Assembly (NCBI RefSeq): GCF_001078595.1
Contig: NZ_LFTY01000001.1
Location: forward strand, 301,830 to 365,829
Length of the DNA: 64,000 nucleotides
Direction of reading: 5' to 3'
DNA from: Candidatus Rhodobacter oscarellae
GTDB taxonomy: Bacteria; Pseudomonadota; Alphaproteobacteria; Rhodobacterales; Rhodobacteraceae
This document shows positions 1 through 9,854 of this stretch, piece by piece. The notes beneath the pieces were generated by a model. It was not told where the DNA came from. It saw nothing but the letters and a program-made list of their open reading frames with translations, and did no database searches. Both the position numbers and the translations under genes were made by a program. The first letter of the stretch is position 1, and every line of letters begins with the position of its first letter.

Positions 1-689
1 ATCAGGCCCGCGAAGAGCAGCAGGATGATCAGGCCGATCCCCGTGGTGCCCAGCGCGGCCGCCAGCAGCCCCAGCACAAAGGTGATCACGAATTGCAGGA
101 TGAAGATGCAGACCCACACCAGAATCAACGTGCCCACGATGGGCCAGCGGTAGCCCTTGGTCAGGCCCGCGCTGCGGCCCATCCCGCCAAAGCCCGCGCG
201 CTCGATCACAATGGCGGGCACCGTGGCCGAGAACACCGCATAGACCCAGAGCCCGCCAACGATCAGCGCGATCATCCCAATCGTCGTGAGAATGCCCACC
301 ACGATCGAGAGCACCGCCACCGGCACCACCGCCGCCAGCGCGGGCCCAAAGTAAGCGCCCAGCGGCCGGCTGCGCCCCAGCTTGGCATCATAGGCCAATT
401 GCACCACGATCCCGGTCACCAGCCCGTAGACGACCATGCTGACCACGGTCGAGATCCCGATCCCGGCGTAAAACCCAGCCAAGTTGTTAAGGTCGATCTG
501 GGGCTCATCGATCCCAAGGGCAACGTCGAACCCAAGGGTCGCGCCGTTGACAAGATAGCCAATGAGCGTCCCCGCGAAGCCCAAAAGAACCACCTTCACA
601 AGGTTGCCGAAAAGCACAGAGAAGCTCTCGGAGACGATACTGCCCGCGCCGAGCGGCGCCGAGAAGTTTTGGTTGTCGGTTGAAGTCAT
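1..689 (-). CDS. Multi-pass membrane protein, 3' end cut by window edge
   Basis: I translated this stretch directly: 229 codons are open from an ATG at 689 to the window edge without a stop. An AGGTGA ribosome-binding site lies just upstream (692-699). The protein starts with a short polar N-terminus and then has about five to six strongly hydrophobic segments (around residues 20-40, 75-95, 110-135, 135-155, 195-228), so it is an inner-membrane protein. I do not recognise a family; it vaguely resembles the membrane domains of YciC or glycerophosphodiester-phosphodiesterase-like proteins. It lies downstream of the MoxR/DUF58/RDD cluster on the same strand, but a 158-base gap and its own ribosome-binding site suggest a separate unit. 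Confidence 0.75.
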   Translation of the reverse strand, partial: MTSTDNQNFSAPLGAGSIVSESFSVLFGNLVKVVLLGFAGTLIGYLVNGATLGFDVALGIDEPQIDLNNLAGFYAGIGISTVVSMVVYGLVTGIVVQLAYDAKLGRSRPLGAYFGPALAAVVPVAVLSIVVGILTTIGMIALIVGGLWVYAVFSATVPAIVIERAGFGGMGRSAGLTKGYRWPIVGTLILVWVCIFILQFVITFVLGLLAAALGTTGIGLIILLLFAGL

Positions 690-847
690 AATGTCACCTT
701 TTGATCGCTACGAAAGGATGGGTGTTAAACTGTGGGTCGGACGGGGCGCCGGATGGCTTCCCCTTCAATTGTGCAATTTAAAGGCGCATGGGGGCTCAAG
801 TGCAAGTGTTTTGGTGGCTTCGCGCCGCCGGGCCACCACATTTAGCG

Positions 848-1813
848 CTACTGTGGCGTCTCGTCCGCCGCGTGATGCTTGTCGGCACGCTTATCCCCAA
901 AGAGCTGCCGCTGCTCTAGATGCGCCCGCTGCGCGTTGTAGAAGCTGCGCAGAAACTCCACCGCGCGGGCCGGGGGGATGGGGTCGGCAAAGCCGATCTT
1001 CTGGCGGATCTTCTCGACGATCGTGGCGACGGTTCTGCGGTTGCGGGCATGCACGTCGGGCGACATGAACTTGTCCTGCGCGCGCAATAGCGTCTCGAGC
1101 GTTTGCAGCTCGAACGCGCCGTAATGGTCAAGCTGGTGGGCGAGAAAGGCAAAGCCTTTGGCGCCGGGTTTCGCCGCCGTCATAGGCTTTGCCTCGCCGG
1201 CGAGGTCCTTCAGCAGGATGGGCTGCGGCAGGTGGATCACATGGGTGCCCGCCAGGATGTCGCCCAGCCGCTGCCGGTAGGGGTTCATCAGCGGGATCGC
1301 AAATGCCATCGCCACCCAGGCCAGCGCGATCCAAGAGGCCACCGGGCTTTCCTGGTCCAGCGTCAGCAACAGCGTGCCCGGCAGGAAGATCTCGGCCTCC
1401 TTCATTAGGTTCCGCAGCACCAGCGCGTGGGTGCTCAACGAGCCGCCATTATGCGCGACCACCTTGATCTTGAGGAACCGTTTGCCCAGGGTCTGCCCGT
1501 TCCAGGCCAGCTCTGACAGGATGTAATAGGGGACCCGGATCACGAAGAAGAGCAGCATGGCGATGGCCATGATCGTCTGCGGGCGCGTCAGCTCGAGGGC
1601 GCTGAACAGGATCACCAGGCAGACCGCCGCGACGGTGGTGATCAGCACGTCGGCGATCTGCGCGGCGAGGCGCACGCCAATGCTGGCCACGGGCAGGTTC
1701 AGGGGCACGCCCTCTGGCGGCAGGATGGTGCTTGCGGCGCGGCCGCGCTCTGCGCGGCGATCCTTGCGGGCCAGGCGCTGGGCCTTGCGGACGTCCGCTG
1801 CCGGGCTTCTCAT
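848..1813 (-). CDS. RDD family membrane protein
   Basis: The 321-residue product has a charged N-terminus, then the RDD-family signature: an Arg-Ala-Asp containing first helix (about residues 47-70), a second and third hydrophobic helix, and the family's GQTLGKR-like loop near residue 110 followed by RLGDILAGT near residue 195. RDD proteins are small integral membrane proteins of unclear transport or ion-related function. A C-terminal soluble part of about 120 residues goes beyond the RDD core. I chose the ATG at 1813 because it overlaps the stop of the SpoIIM-like gene (ATGA); a longer reading would run back into that gene. It is the last gene of the MoxR/DUF58 cluster. Confidence 0.85.
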   Translation of the reverse strand: MRSPAADVRKAQRLARKDRRAERGRAASTILPPEGVPLNLPVASIGVRLAAQIADVLITTVAAVCLVILFSALELTRPQTIMAIAMLLFFVIRVPYYILSELAWNGQTLGKRFLKIKVVAHNGGSLSTHALVLRNLMKEAEIFLPGTLLLTLDQESPVASWIALAWVAMAFAIPLMNPYRQRLGDILAGTHVIHLPQPILLKDLAGEAKPMTAAKPGAKGFAFLAHQLDHYGAFELQTLETLLRAQDKFMSPDVHARNRRTVATIVEKIRQKIGFADPIPPARAVEFLRSFYNAQRAHLEQRQLFGDKRADKHHAADETPQ

Positions 1814-2826
1814 TGCCGCGCCCTCCCGCCCAGCATGAACCAGGCCAGCCAGCCGAACCCAACCGTCCAGCCGATCAGATAGCGCGTCCACATGTCCTGC
1901 ACCGTCTGGCGAAAGAAGCCCTCTAGGATCGCCGCCGCCACCAGCATGATCGCCGCCACGATCGCCAGCTTCACCGCGTCCTTGCCCGCTAGCCGCAGCG
2001 CCTCTTTGCGGGTGTTGCGCCCCGGGAACAGCACCGCCATGCCCAGCTGCATTCCGCCGCCGCAGGCGATGCAGATCGCCGACAGCTCGGTCACCCCATG
2101 GATCGACAGCCAGCCGCCCAGGTCCCAGCCCAGCCCGCGATCCACATGCAGCGCATAGAACGCCCCCAGGATCAGCCCGTTATAGAAGGTCAGCAGGAAC
2201 GCCGGCGCGCAGGCGAACACCCCCAGCCCGAACACGAAGATCGCGATGCGGGTGTTGTGCGAGAACAAATACGTCGCGAAGGCCCCCAGCCCGCTGCTGC
2301 TATGGTCGTCGTCATAGATCACCGAGCGCAGGAAGGCCGTGGTGCTGTCCGGCCCGCGCCCGCCCGCCATCTCGGGCGGCATGAACACATAGAACCAGGA
2401 CGCGTTTTCCAGGTACAGAAGATACCCCGCCAGCGCGCCTAGACCCATGCAGAGGAACCCCAGCAGGATGTAGAACCAGGACCGCCGCATCGCCTGCGGC
2501 GCGCTTTTGGTAATGAACCGCCCCACCAGCCCGCCCAGCCGCTCCTGCGGGGCATAGACGCTAAGATAGGCCCGCGCGGTCAGCGCCTCTAGATACTCCA
2601 GCAGCGCCTTGTCCAGCGAGATCTCGCGCGCAATCGCCAACGAGGTTGTGGCCTGCCGATAGAGCGACGCCAGATCCCGCGTGCCCGCAAAATCCATGTT
2701 CTGCAGCCCGTTCTTCTCGGCCTTCTCCACCAGGTCTTCCAGCCGCCGCCAATCCGCCTCGCGCTCCTTGCGGAAGCGGGCAGAGCGGATCAGGGCGCTG
2801 TCTTGCGGGGTGACGCGGGCGTTCAT
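1810..2826 (-). CDS. SpoIIM-like (stage II sporulation protein M family) membrane protein
   Basis: The 338-residue protein begins with a soluble helical part of about 100 residues and continues with several membrane helices. The C-terminal half holds the SpoIIM signature: a helix ending in a LLTFYNGLILGAF-like stretch and a GVTELSAICIACGGG-like stretch. In non-sporulating bacteria such proteins are regularly found next to RDD, MoxR and DUF58 genes, as here; their role is unknown. Start and stop overlap the neighbours by four bases on both sides, which points to translational coupling within one operon. Confidence 0.85.
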   Translation of the reverse strand: MNARVTPQDSALIRSARFRKEREADWRRLEDLVEKAEKNGLQNMDFAGTRDLASLYRQATTSLAIAREISLDKALLEYLEALTARAYLSVYAPQERLGGLVGRFITKSAPQAMRRSWFYILLGFLCMGLGALAGYLLYLENASWFYVFMPPEMAGGRGPDSTTAFLRSVIYDDDHSSSGLGAFATYLFSHNTRIAIFVFGLGVFACAPAFLLTFYNGLILGAFYALHVDRGLGWDLGGWLSIHGVTELSAICIACGGGMQLGMAVLFPGRNTRKEALRLAGKDAVKLAIVAAIMLVAAAILEGFFRQTVQDMWTRYLIGWTVGFGWLAWFMLGGRARQ

Positions 2827-4085
2827 ATCAGCTCCCGCGCTTTGATCTCGAGATAGGCCGAGATGAGCCGCGAGGTGACCTGCCCCGGTTTGGCGTCCAC
2901 GATGGTCACGCCCAGCCGCGAGAGGCGCTCTAGCACCAGGCGGCGCTCGGAAATGGTCTGGTTCGCGGCCACCAAAGTGGCCACCCCGTCCATGTGGTCC
3001 GGCGCCTGCTCGACCAGCGCCTCGACCTCGGGGTCGCGGATCGCCACGAAGATCAGCAGATGCCGCTTGGCCAGGATGCCGATATTCTCGATCAGAAGCT
3101 CGGCCGAGTTGCTGTCGACGAAATCGGTGAAGATGATGATCAGCGAGCGCTTGGGCGTGCGCGCGTTCAGCTCGGTCAGGGCCAGGGTGTGGTTGGTCTC
3201 GCGGCTGACATAGTCCAGCTCGGCGGTCCAGCTGCGCAGGCGCGCGAAGGCGGTGCGCCCGGGCTCGGGCTTGGCGAAGGCGCGGGGCTGCACGTCGTAA
3301 GAGTAATGCCCCACCAGGTCGCCGCCGATGGCCGCGGCCCAGGCGGTGGCCAGCGCCGCCGTCACCGCGTGGTCGATCTTGGGCAGCCCGGCGATCTCCT
3401 CGCGCATCAGATAGCCGTTATCAATCGCCAGGATCACATGGTGGTTGCGCTCGGCGCGCAGCTCCTTGGCCACCAGCGCGCGCTTGCGGGCCGAGCGCTT
3501 CCAGTCGATGGTCTTCACATCCATGCCGCTGACGAAGTCGCGCAGCTGGTGGAACTCTGACCCCTCGCCGATGGCGCGGTTCTCTTTGACCCCGAACAGG
3601 GTGCTGACCACGGTGGTGGTGATCTGCCCGGACTGCACCAGGCGGATGTTGGGCACGACGCGGATCTCGGCCTCAAAGCGCAGCTTGGGCACGAACTCAA
3701 AGAGCTTCAACCGCGAGACCCAGTGCAGCCAAAGCTCGGTGAAGGCCCAGGTGCCGCGGCGGGTCGCGCGGCAGGTCACGCGCGCGGCGTCGCCGGTGAA
3801 GTCGACGTCATCGGGGCCGGTCAGCCCCTCGGGCCAGGCGATCCGCAGGCCCAGCCCCGGCGGCGCGTCGGGCAGGCGCAGCTCCAGCGCCACATCCTCG
3901 CCCACGAAGACCTCCGGCGGCAGCTTGTGCTCAAGCGGCATCCGGCGCCGCATCGACAGCACCAGATCGCCCGCCGCCAGCAGCGCCAGCACCGCCCAGG
4001 GCAGCGGCGCGATGTCGCGCGCCGGGCCGCCGATCACCGCCGCGATCAGCGTCAGCACCAGCACCGCCACCGCGATGCCCAACAA
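2823..4085 (-). CDS. DUF58 domain-containing protein
   Basis: Two N-terminal membrane helices (about residues 2-20 and 28-45) are followed by a beta-rich region and the DUF58 core. The core contains a GSEFHQLRDF-like motif near residue 180 and a vWA-like strand with the sequence ILAIDNGYLM near residue 225, typical of MoxR-associated DUF58 proteins. These are thought to act with MoxR-type AAA ATPases in protein maturation or complex assembly. The start is a TTG at 4085; no ATG or GTG lies in frame between the upstream stop and this codon. It begins 17 bases after the MoxR gene and overlaps the SpoIIM-like gene by four bases. Confidence 0.85.
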   Translation of the reverse strand: MLGIAVAVLVLTLIAAVIGGPARDIAPLPWAVLALLAAGDLVLSMRRRMPLEHKLPPEVFVGEDVALELRLPDAPPGLGLRIAWPEGLTGPDDVDFTGDAARVTCRATRRGTWAFTELWLHWVSRLKLFEFVPKLRFEAEIRVVPNIRLVQSGQITTTVVSTLFGVKENRAIGEGSEFHQLRDFVSGMDVKTIDWKRSARKRALVAKELRAERNHHVILAIDNGYLMREEIAGLPKIDHAVTAALATAWAAAIGGDLVGHYSYDVQPRAFAKPEPGRTAFARLRSWTAELDYVSRETNHTLALTELNARTPKRSLIIIFTDFVDSNSAELLIENIGILAKRHLLIFVAIRDPEVEALVEQAPDHMDGVATLVAANQTISERRLVLERLSRLGVTIVDAKPGQVTSRLISAYLEIKARELI

Positions 4086-4102
4086 TCTGCCAGAGGGGCG
4101 TA

Positions 4103-5059
4103 TCAGCGCGGGGCCTCGATCTGGTTGAGGATGTTCTCTAGGACCTGCTCGGACGAGCGGCCCTCGATCTCGGCGGCCGGTCCCAGCACCACGCGGTGCC
4201 GCAGCGCGGGCACATAGAGCCGCTTGACGTCATCGGGCAGCGCGAAATCGCGCCCGTTCAACGCCGCCATCGCCCGCGCGGCCCCCGCCACGGCGTCCGC
4301 CGCACGGGTCGAGGCGCCATAGGCGATGTCGGCGCTCTCGCGCGTGGCGCGGATCAGCCGCAGGATATAGGCCAAGATGTCATCACCCAGGATGATGCTG
4401 TCGATCAGCGCGCGGCTCTCGGCCAGCGCAGCCGCGTCCAGCACCTGCCCCAGATGCGCGGTCTCCAGCCCCGCCTCCAAGGGCTGCGCGGCGTGCTGGG
4501 TCAGGATCGCCATCTCCACCGCCTCGGGCGGGAAGTCGATGATCAGCTTGAACAGGAACCGGTCGAGCTGCGCCTCGGGCAGCGGGTAGGTGCCCTGCTG
4601 CTCGATGGGGTTCTGGGTGGCGACGACGATGAACTCGGCGCCCAGCGAGTGGTCGGTGCCGTCGATGGAGACCATACGCTCGTTCATCGCCTGCAGCAGC
4701 GCGGCCTGGGTCTTGGGCGGGGCGCGGTTGATCTCGTCCGCCAGCAGGACCTGGCTGAACACGGGCCCCTTCGTCAGCACGAAGTCATTGGTCTGGAAGT
4801 TGAAGATCGAGGTGCCCAGCACGTCCCCCGGCATCAGATCCGGGGTGAACTGGATGCGCCCGAAATCCAGGTCCAAAGCGGCGGCAAAGCTGCGCGCCAG
4901 CAGGGTCTTGGCGGTGCCCGGCGGGCCTTCAAGCAGCACATGCCCGCGCGCGAACAGCGCCACCAGCAAAAGGTCGATGACGTCCTCCTGCCCCAGAACG
5001 GTCTTGCCGATCTCGGCGCGGAGGGCGTCAGCACGCTGGCTGAGTGTTTCAAGTGTCAT
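4103..5059 (-). CDS. MoxR family AAA+ ATPase
   Basis: The 318-residue protein has a Walker A motif GPPGTAKT at residues 45-52, a Walker B motif ending in ADEINRA around 107-113, and a sensor-1 region with ATQNP near 147. This is the full-length architecture of MoxR ATPases, which act as chaperones for metal-enzyme or membrane-complex maturation, usually together with vWA or DUF58 proteins. The DUF58 partner is the next gene. Its start overlaps the end of the DUF4350 gene by 11 bases. Confidence 0.93.
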   Translation of the reverse strand: MTLETLSQRADALRAEIGKTVLGQEDVIDLLLVALFARGHVLLEGPPGTAKTLLARSFAAALDLDFGRIQFTPDLMPGDVLGTSIFNFQTNDFVLTKGPVFSQVLLADEINRAPPKTQAALLQAMNERMVSIDGTDHSLGAEFIVVATQNPIEQQGTYPLPEAQLDRFLFKLIIDFPPEAVEMAILTQHAAQPLEAGLETAHLGQVLDAAALAESRALIDSIILGDDILAYILRLIRATRESADIAYGASTRAADAVAGAARAMAALNGRDFALPDDVKRLYVPALRHRVVLGPAAEIEGRSSEQVLENILNQIEAPR

Positions 5060-6371
5060 GTCGTATTCGCTCCAATACCCGTTCTAAGTCGTCGACATGC
5101 GCCATGGCCTGGGCGGCGCTGGCGCGGGGCGAGAGGCTTTGCAGCCGGTTGAGGATTTCGGCCAGCGGGGCGGCCTGCTCGGGGTGCTTGCGTTTGGTGT
5201 AGCGCAGGAAGGCCTCGGCGCTGGCGTAGTGGCGCGCATGGGCGGGCCCGAAAAGCTGCGCGGCGGTGGCGGCGATACGCGCGGCGGCGTATTCGCTGAC
5301 CAGGGCGCCGTCCTGGTTCGACAGCCGCATCAGCCGCGCCCGCGCGCCCACCGATTGCGACTTGGCCGCGCCCATCGCGTTTAGCACGTCGCGCACCGGG
5401 CCGAACCGCACCGCCGCGCGCCAGAAGGCCAGCGTCAGCGCGATCGCCGCGCCCAGCCACAGGATCGTAAAGGGCGGCTGGAAGAACCGCAGCAGGTCGG
5501 ACCAGCTGCGCTCGCGCTTCCGCGCGCTGCGCGGATCGGTCAGCCAGTTGCTGCGGCTATAGTCGATGACCACGTTCTTGTCGCCGGCGGCCTGCCGCGC
5601 CAGGTCAGAGACGATGCGCGCGTTATCCCCCAGCCGCAGGCCGTGGTTGTTGATCAGGTCGGGGTCCGTGAGGATCATCACGTCGCCAGCGTCACCCTCG
5701 CCAAACAGCGGGCAACGCGCCAGCAGCATAGCGCCCTCGCGCCCCAGCAAAGGCTCGCAGCCCTCTCCGGTCATCATCTGCGCGGCATAGATCTTGGCGC
5801 TCAGCTCGGTGCCATCGGCGGCGGTATAGTCGAACTCGGTGAAGGGCGCTCGGCCATAACCGAGCGTCAGGGATTTGCGGCCGGTCACGCGGTTCAGCGT
5901 CGCCTGGATGCGCGCGCGCTCGGCCAGAAGGATCGGGTGGCCGAACCCGGTAAGCCGCAGCCCGCTGCGCCACTTGGGCAGCACCACCAGCGTGGGCACC
6001 TTGCGCTGCTTGCTGTGGATGGCTTCGGTGACCAGGTCGTACTCGTCCTGCTGGAACAGCAGCTCCTCCTTCGTGGCCGGGGTGGCGCGGTCCCGCACCA
6101 GATCGGTGTCGTAGAGCGGCACCACAAGCAGCCCCACGGTGGTCTGGTCCATCGGCCAGCCGCCGGTGAAGTTCTGCGCGCTGGCGCCCTCGGCGGTCAG
6201 CCAAAGCTGCAGGCCATCCAGCCCGGTGGGCGAGCTGCGCAGGGCCTGCTGGCGCTGCGAGGTGACATAAATCATCGCGCCGATGATCAGCAGAACAAAG
6301 AGCCCAACCAGCAGGTACTCGGTGCGCAAGGCGGGCGCCGGGGCGGCGGTATGCGACTGGTCGCGGCTCAT
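5049..6371 (-). CDS. DUF4350 domain-containing membrane protein
   Basis: A protein of 440 residues with an N-terminal membrane helix at about 20-38, an extracytoplasmic domain that starts with a DUF4350-like stretch ([13 protein letters not shown] near residue 50), a second membrane helix near residue 300, and a C-terminal cytoplasmic helical domain. DUF4350 proteins occur next to MoxR, DUF58 and DUF4129 genes and their function is unknown. The start ATG at 6371 overlaps the stop of the DUF4129 gene (ATGA), and the end overlaps moxR. Confidence 0.8.
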   Translation of the reverse strand: MSRDQSHTAAPAPALRTEYLLVGLFVLLIIGAMIYVTSQRQQALRSSPTGLDGLQLWLTAEGASAQNFTGGWPMDQTTVGLLVVPLYDTDLVRDRATPATKEELLFQQDEYDLVTEAIHSKQRKVPTLVVLPKWRSGLRLTGFGHPILLAERARIQATLNRVTGRKSLTLGYGRAPFTEFDYTAADGTELSAKIYAAQMMTGEGCEPLLGREGAMLLARCPLFGEGDAGDVMILTDPDLINNHGLRLGDNARIVSDLARQAAGDKNVVIDYSRSNWLTDPRSARKRERSWSDLLRFFQPPFTILWLGAAIALTLAFWRAAVRFGPVRDVLNAMGAAKSQSVGARARLMRLSNQDGALVSEYAAARIAATAAQLFGPAHARHYASAEAFLRYTKRKHPEQAAPLAEILNRLQSLSPRASAAQAMAHVDDLERVLERIRHDT

Positions 6372-7084
6372 GGCAGGGCCCGCCGAAACAGCGGCCTTAT
6401 GCGGGCCACATGGGCGTCGAACTCTTCCTCGCTGACGTCGCGCCCGCCGAACTGCACGCGCTCGCCGGCCAGGACCAGCGACTGCAGCGCCTCGCGGTGC
6501 TCTAGGTTGCGCGGCACCCGGCGCAGGGCGTCGCGTGCGGTCCAGCTGCGCTGCATCAGCACGCCCTGCGCGCCGACGGTGCGCGCCAGCACGGCCTGGG
6601 CCAGCGCCACCAGCGCCTCGCGGCGGTCCCGGATCCGTAAAACGGCCTCCAGGCTGTCCGGCAGTACCGGTTGGTCGCCGTGCCGGCCGCCGCTGCCGCG
6701 CCGCCGCCGGCCGCTGGTGGTGTTCTCCGCCGCGCGCCCCAGCGAGACAGAGATGCCGCCGCCGAAGGTCATGAACAGATAGGTGATCAGCAGCAGGATC
6801 CCGGCGGTGAGGATGATCGCGGGCATACGCGGCAACTCGGCGCTTGCTGCGTCGCGGTTCTGGCTGCGCTGGCGCGGGGTCTCGGTGGTCTCCAGCGGCG
6901 GCGCGGGGCGCGTGGGGTCGTAATAGGCCACGTCCGTGCCAATGCGCCGGTAGCGGATGGACTTTAGATAGGCCTCGCCGCTCTCGCCGATCTCCAGGGG
7001 CTCAACCGCGGCCTGCTGCGCGCCCGCCGGGGCCGCGAAACAGGAAAGGCATAAAGCAATCGCAAGGCCGATGCGCAGGAACAT
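6368..7084 (-). CDS. DUF4129-like protein, first gene of the MoxR cluster
   Basis: The 238-residue product has a signal peptide (residues 1-22, ending in AGA), a short extracytoplasmic part, one membrane helix near residue 112, and a C-terminal cytoplasmic domain rich in Arg and Glu with the DUF4129-type helical pattern. I chose the ATG at 7084; a TTG six bases upstream is also possible and neither has a strong ribosome-binding site. It opens the minus-strand cluster whose later genes encode DUF4350, MoxR and DUF58 proteins, so a role in the same membrane-associated maturation system is inferred from context only. Confidence 0.72.
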   Translation of the reverse strand: MFLRIGLAIALCLSCFAAPAGAQQAAVEPLEIGESGEAYLKSIRYRRIGTDVAYYDPTRPAPPLETTETPRQRSQNRDAASAELPRMPAIILTAGILLLITYLFMTFGGGISVSLGRAAENTTSGRRRRGSGGRHGDQPVLPDSLEAVLRIRDRREALVALAQAVLARTVGAQGVLMQRSWTARDALRRVPRNLEHREALQSLVLAGERVQFGGRDVSEEEFDAHVARIRPLFRRALP

Positions 7085-7224
7085 GGCCAATTCGTAGCTC
7101 GCCTCGCGGCGGGCCGCAACTGTGCTTGGCGGGCGGGCTAATGCACCCCAAGAGAGGCTATCTCTTTGACATCCGGCGCGCGGGGGGCGAAGACAAGAGC
7201 AACCGATTTTTCATGGGTACGCGC

Positions 7225-8061
7225 ATGACGAAACCCTGCATCATTTGTGTGGCGCTCACCGGATCCGTGCCCACCAAGGCCGACAACCCGGCCGTCCCGA
7301 TCAGCGTCGCGGAGCAAGTGGAAAGCGCGCAGGCCGCGTTCGAGGCCGGGGCCAGCATCGCCCATTGCCACGTGCGCAACGCCGATCAGACGCCCTCCAG
7401 CGACCCCGAGAAATTCGCGCGGCTCAAGGAGGGGCTGGAAAAGCACTGCCCCGGCATGGTCATCCAGTTCTCCACCGGCGGGCGCTCTGGCGCCGACCAT
7501 GCGCGCGGCGGCATGCTGCCCCTGCGGCCCGACATGGCCTCGCTGACCGTGGGGTCGAACAATTTCCCAACGCGGGTCTACGAGAACGCCCCAGACTTGG
7601 TGGACTGGCTGGCGGGCGAGATGCGCGCCCATGACGTGCTGCCCGAGATCGAGGCGTTTGACCTTAGCCATATCCACCACGCGGCGATGATGCAGCGGGA
7701 CGGGCGCCTGCCGCGCAAGCTTTATGTGCAGTTCGTGATGGGGGTGAAGAACGCCATGCCCGCCGACAAGGACGTGTTCGACTATTACGTCAAGACGGTG
7801 CAGCGCCTGGCCCCCGGCGCCGAGTGGTGCGGCGCGGGCATCGCGCGGCACCAGATCGAGGTGAACGAGTGGTGCATCGCCGCGGGCGGGCACACCCGCA
7901 CCGGGCTAGAGGACAACCTGCGGCTCGATAAGGCGACCCTTGCGCCCTCGAATGCCGCTTTGGTGGAGCGCGCGGTCGCTCTGTGCCAGAAATACGAGCG
8001 CCCCGTTGCTACATGGCAGCAGGCCAGAGAGATTCTAGACGCGCCGCTTCGCGCGGCCTAA
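7225..8061 (+). CDS. Beta-keto acid cleavage enzyme (3-keto-5-aminohexanoate cleavage family, BKACE)
   Basis: The protein of 278 residues matches the BKACE (former DUF849) family: an N-terminal strand followed by TGSVPTK, and the zinc-binding pair His47 and His49 in a AHCHVRN motif. Family members condense a beta-keto acid with acetyl-CoA and release acetoacetate plus a new CoA ester. The CoA-transferase genes directly downstream could activate the acetoacetate, so the two steps fit one pathway. The exact keto acid cannot be read from sequence; carnitine-derived or lysine-derived substrates are known in the family. I chose the ATG at 7225 for its usual family N-terminus; an ATG at 7213 is the alternative. 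Confidence 0.9.
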   Translation: MTKPCIICVALTGSVPTKADNPAVPISVAEQVESAQAAFEAGASIAHCHVRNADQTPSSDPEKFARLKEGLEKHCPGMVIQFSTGGRSGADHARGGMLPLRPDMASLTVGSNNFPTRVYENAPDLVDWLAGEMRAHDVLPEIEAFDLSHIHHAAMMQRDGRLPRKLYVQFVMGVKNAMPADKDVFDYYVKTVQRLAPGAEWCGAGIARHQIEVNEWCIAAGGHTRTGLEDNLRLDKATLAPSNAALVERAVALCQKYERPVATWQQAREILDAPLRAA

Positions 8062-8077
8062 CCGATCAGGAGACGAG

Positions 8078-8773
8078 ATGAAGAAGATCTATGACAGCGC
8101 AGCCGACGCCCTGGACGGGCTGCTGCAGGACGGCATGCTGATCGCGGCGGGCGGCTTTGGCCTCTGCGGGATCCCCGAGAACCTGATCGCGGCGATCCGC
8201 GACGCGGGCACCAAGGACCTGACCGTGGTGTCCAACAACGCGGGCGTGGACGATTTCGGGCTGGGGCTGCTGCTGCAGACCAAGCAGGTCAAGAAGATGG
8301 TCAGCTCTTACGTGGGCGAGAACGACCTCTTCATGCAGCAGTACCTGTCGGGCGAGCTTGAGATCGAGTTCAATCCCCAGGGCACCCTGGCCGAGCGCAT
8401 GCGCGCCGGCGGCGCGGGCATCCCGGGCTTTTACACTAAGACCGGCGTGGGCACCCAGGTGGCCGAGGGCAAGGAGCACAAGGATTTCGACGGCGAGACC
8501 TATGTGCTGGAACGCGGCATCGTGGCCGACCTGGCCATCGTGAAGGCCTGGAAGGCCGACGACACCGGCAACTGCATCTTCCGCAAGACGGCGCGGAATT
8601 TTAACCCGCCCGCGGCGATGTGCGGCAAGGTCTGCGTGATGGAGGTCGAAGAGATCGTGCCGCGCGGCTCTCTGGACCCCGACGCGATCCACATGCCCGG
8701 CATCTATGTGAACCGCATCATCCAGGGCAGCCACGAGAAGCGGATCGAGCAGCGCACCACCCGCGCGGCTTAG
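8078..8773 (+). CDS. scoA: 3-oxoacid (acetoacetate/succinyl) CoA-transferase subunit A
   Basis: The 231-residue product is full length for subunit A of family I CoA-transferases, with the [13 protein letters not shown] stretch near residue 25 and conserved SNNAGVDD and GGAGIPGF(Y)T segments. With subunit B it transfers CoA between succinyl-CoA and acetoacetate. It starts 16 bases after the BKACE gene with an AGGAG ribosome-binding site. Its partner subunit is not adjacent: two unrelated genes separate it from scoB at 10708. Confidence 0.93.
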   Translation: MKKIYDSAADALDGLLQDGMLIAAGGFGLCGIPENLIAAIRDAGTKDLTVVSNNAGVDDFGLGLLLQTKQVKKMVSSYVGENDLFMQQYLSGELEIEFNPQGTLAERMRAGGAGIPGFYTKTGVGTQVAEGKEHKDFDGETYVLERGIVADLAIVKAWKADDTGNCIFRKTARNFNPPAAMCGKVCVMEVEEIVPRGSLDPDAIHMPGIYVNRIIQGSHEKRIEQRTTRAA

Positions 8774-8795
8774 GTCGGTCTTTCGAGGAGCACCG

Positions 8796-9854
8796 GTGGA
8801 CCAGGCCTCCCCTTATAGCGATCTGCCCGCCCGCGCCTTCTGGCGCACGGGCGTGGCAGCGCGCGCGCCGCTGGACCCGGGCGATCTCTATCGCCCGCGG
8901 TTCCGGCTGGGCAAAGGGACGCGCGTGATGACCGCCGGAAGCTGCTTTGCCCAGCATGTGGGGGCCGCGCTGCGCGACGCCGGGGTGCAGGTGATCGACA
9001 CCGAGACCGTGCCCAAGGTCGTCGCCGACGCGGCGGCACGGCGCTATGGCTACCGGCTTTATTCGGCGCGCTATGGCAACATCTACACCGCCCGGCACCT
9101 CTTGCAGCTCCTGCGCGAGGCCACCGAGGATCACGCCCCCGCTCTGCCCGTCTGGCAGCGCGGCGAGCGCTTCTTTGACGCCCAGCGCCCCGCGGTGGAG
9201 CCCGACGGGCTGGCCAGTGCCGACGAGGTCATGGCCCATCGCCGCGCGCATCTGGGCTGTGTGACGCGGGCCCTGCGTCAGGCCGAGGTCTTCGTCTTCA
9301 CCTTCGGCCTCACCGAGGCCTGGGAGCACCGCGAAAGCGGCACCGTCTACCCTACCGCGCCGGGCACCATCGCCGGTGCCTACGACCCGGATATCTTCGG
9401 CTTTCGCAACTTCAATGTCGGCGAGGTTTTGGCGGATTTCCAGGCCGTGCGCGAGCTGTTGCGCAGGATCAACCCGCAGATGCGGTTCCTGCTGACGGTC
9501 TCGCCGGTGCCGCTGACCGCCACCGCCAGCGGCGCCCATGTGGAGGCGGCCACGAGCTATTCCAAGGCGACCCTGCGGGCCGCTTGCGGGGTCCTCTACG
9601 ACACGTTCGAGGACGTGGATTACGTGCCCAGCTACGAGGTGATCACCTCGCTGAACAGCCGCGGCGCCTATTTCGACGCCAACCAGCGCAGCGTGACGCC
9701 GCAGGGCGTGGCCGCGGCGATGGGGATGTTCCTGGGCGCGCACGGGTTCGCAGCAAGGCCCGCCGCCTTGTCCGAGGCCCCGGTAGCGTTGCCCGAGGGC
9801 CAGCCCAGCGACGCGATCTGCGAGGACCTGCTGCTAGAGGCCTTCGCGTCATGA
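8796..9854 (+). CDS. GSCFA domain-containing protein
   Basis: A 352-residue protein with the family-defining GSCFA motif at residues 48-52. GSCFA proteins are relatives of SGNH/GDSL hydrolases and are tied in some lineages to polysaccharide or surface glycan modification; the Ser of the motif would be the nucleophile. The start is GTG at 8796 with a GAGGAG ribosome-binding site 7 bases upstream. It follows scoA by 22 bases and overlaps the next gene by four bases (ATGA), so the GSCFA and SGNH-like proteins are made as a pair inside the CoA-transferase operon. Confidence 0.87.
   Translation: MDQASPYSDLPARAFWRTGVAARAPLDPGDLYRPRFRLGKGTRVMTAGSCFAQHVGAALRDAGVQVIDTETVPKVVADAAARRYGYRLYSARYGNIYTARHLLQLLREATEDHAPALPVWQRGERFFDAQRPAVEPDGLASADEVMAHRRAHLGCVTRALRQAEVFVFTFGLTEAWEHRESGTVYPTAPGTIAGAYDPDIFGFRNFNVGEVLADFQAVRELLRRINPQMRFLLTVSPVPLTATASGAHVEAATSYSKATLRAACGVLYDTFEDVDYVPSYEVITSLNSRGAYFDANQRSVTPQGVAAAMGMFLGAHGFAARPAALSEAPVALPEGQPSDAICEDLLLEAFAS

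Noticed and set aside
93-683. 196-codon plus-strand frame at the window start
   Set aside because: It is antisense to the membrane protein read on the minus strand and consists mainly of His, Arg, Asp and Pro.
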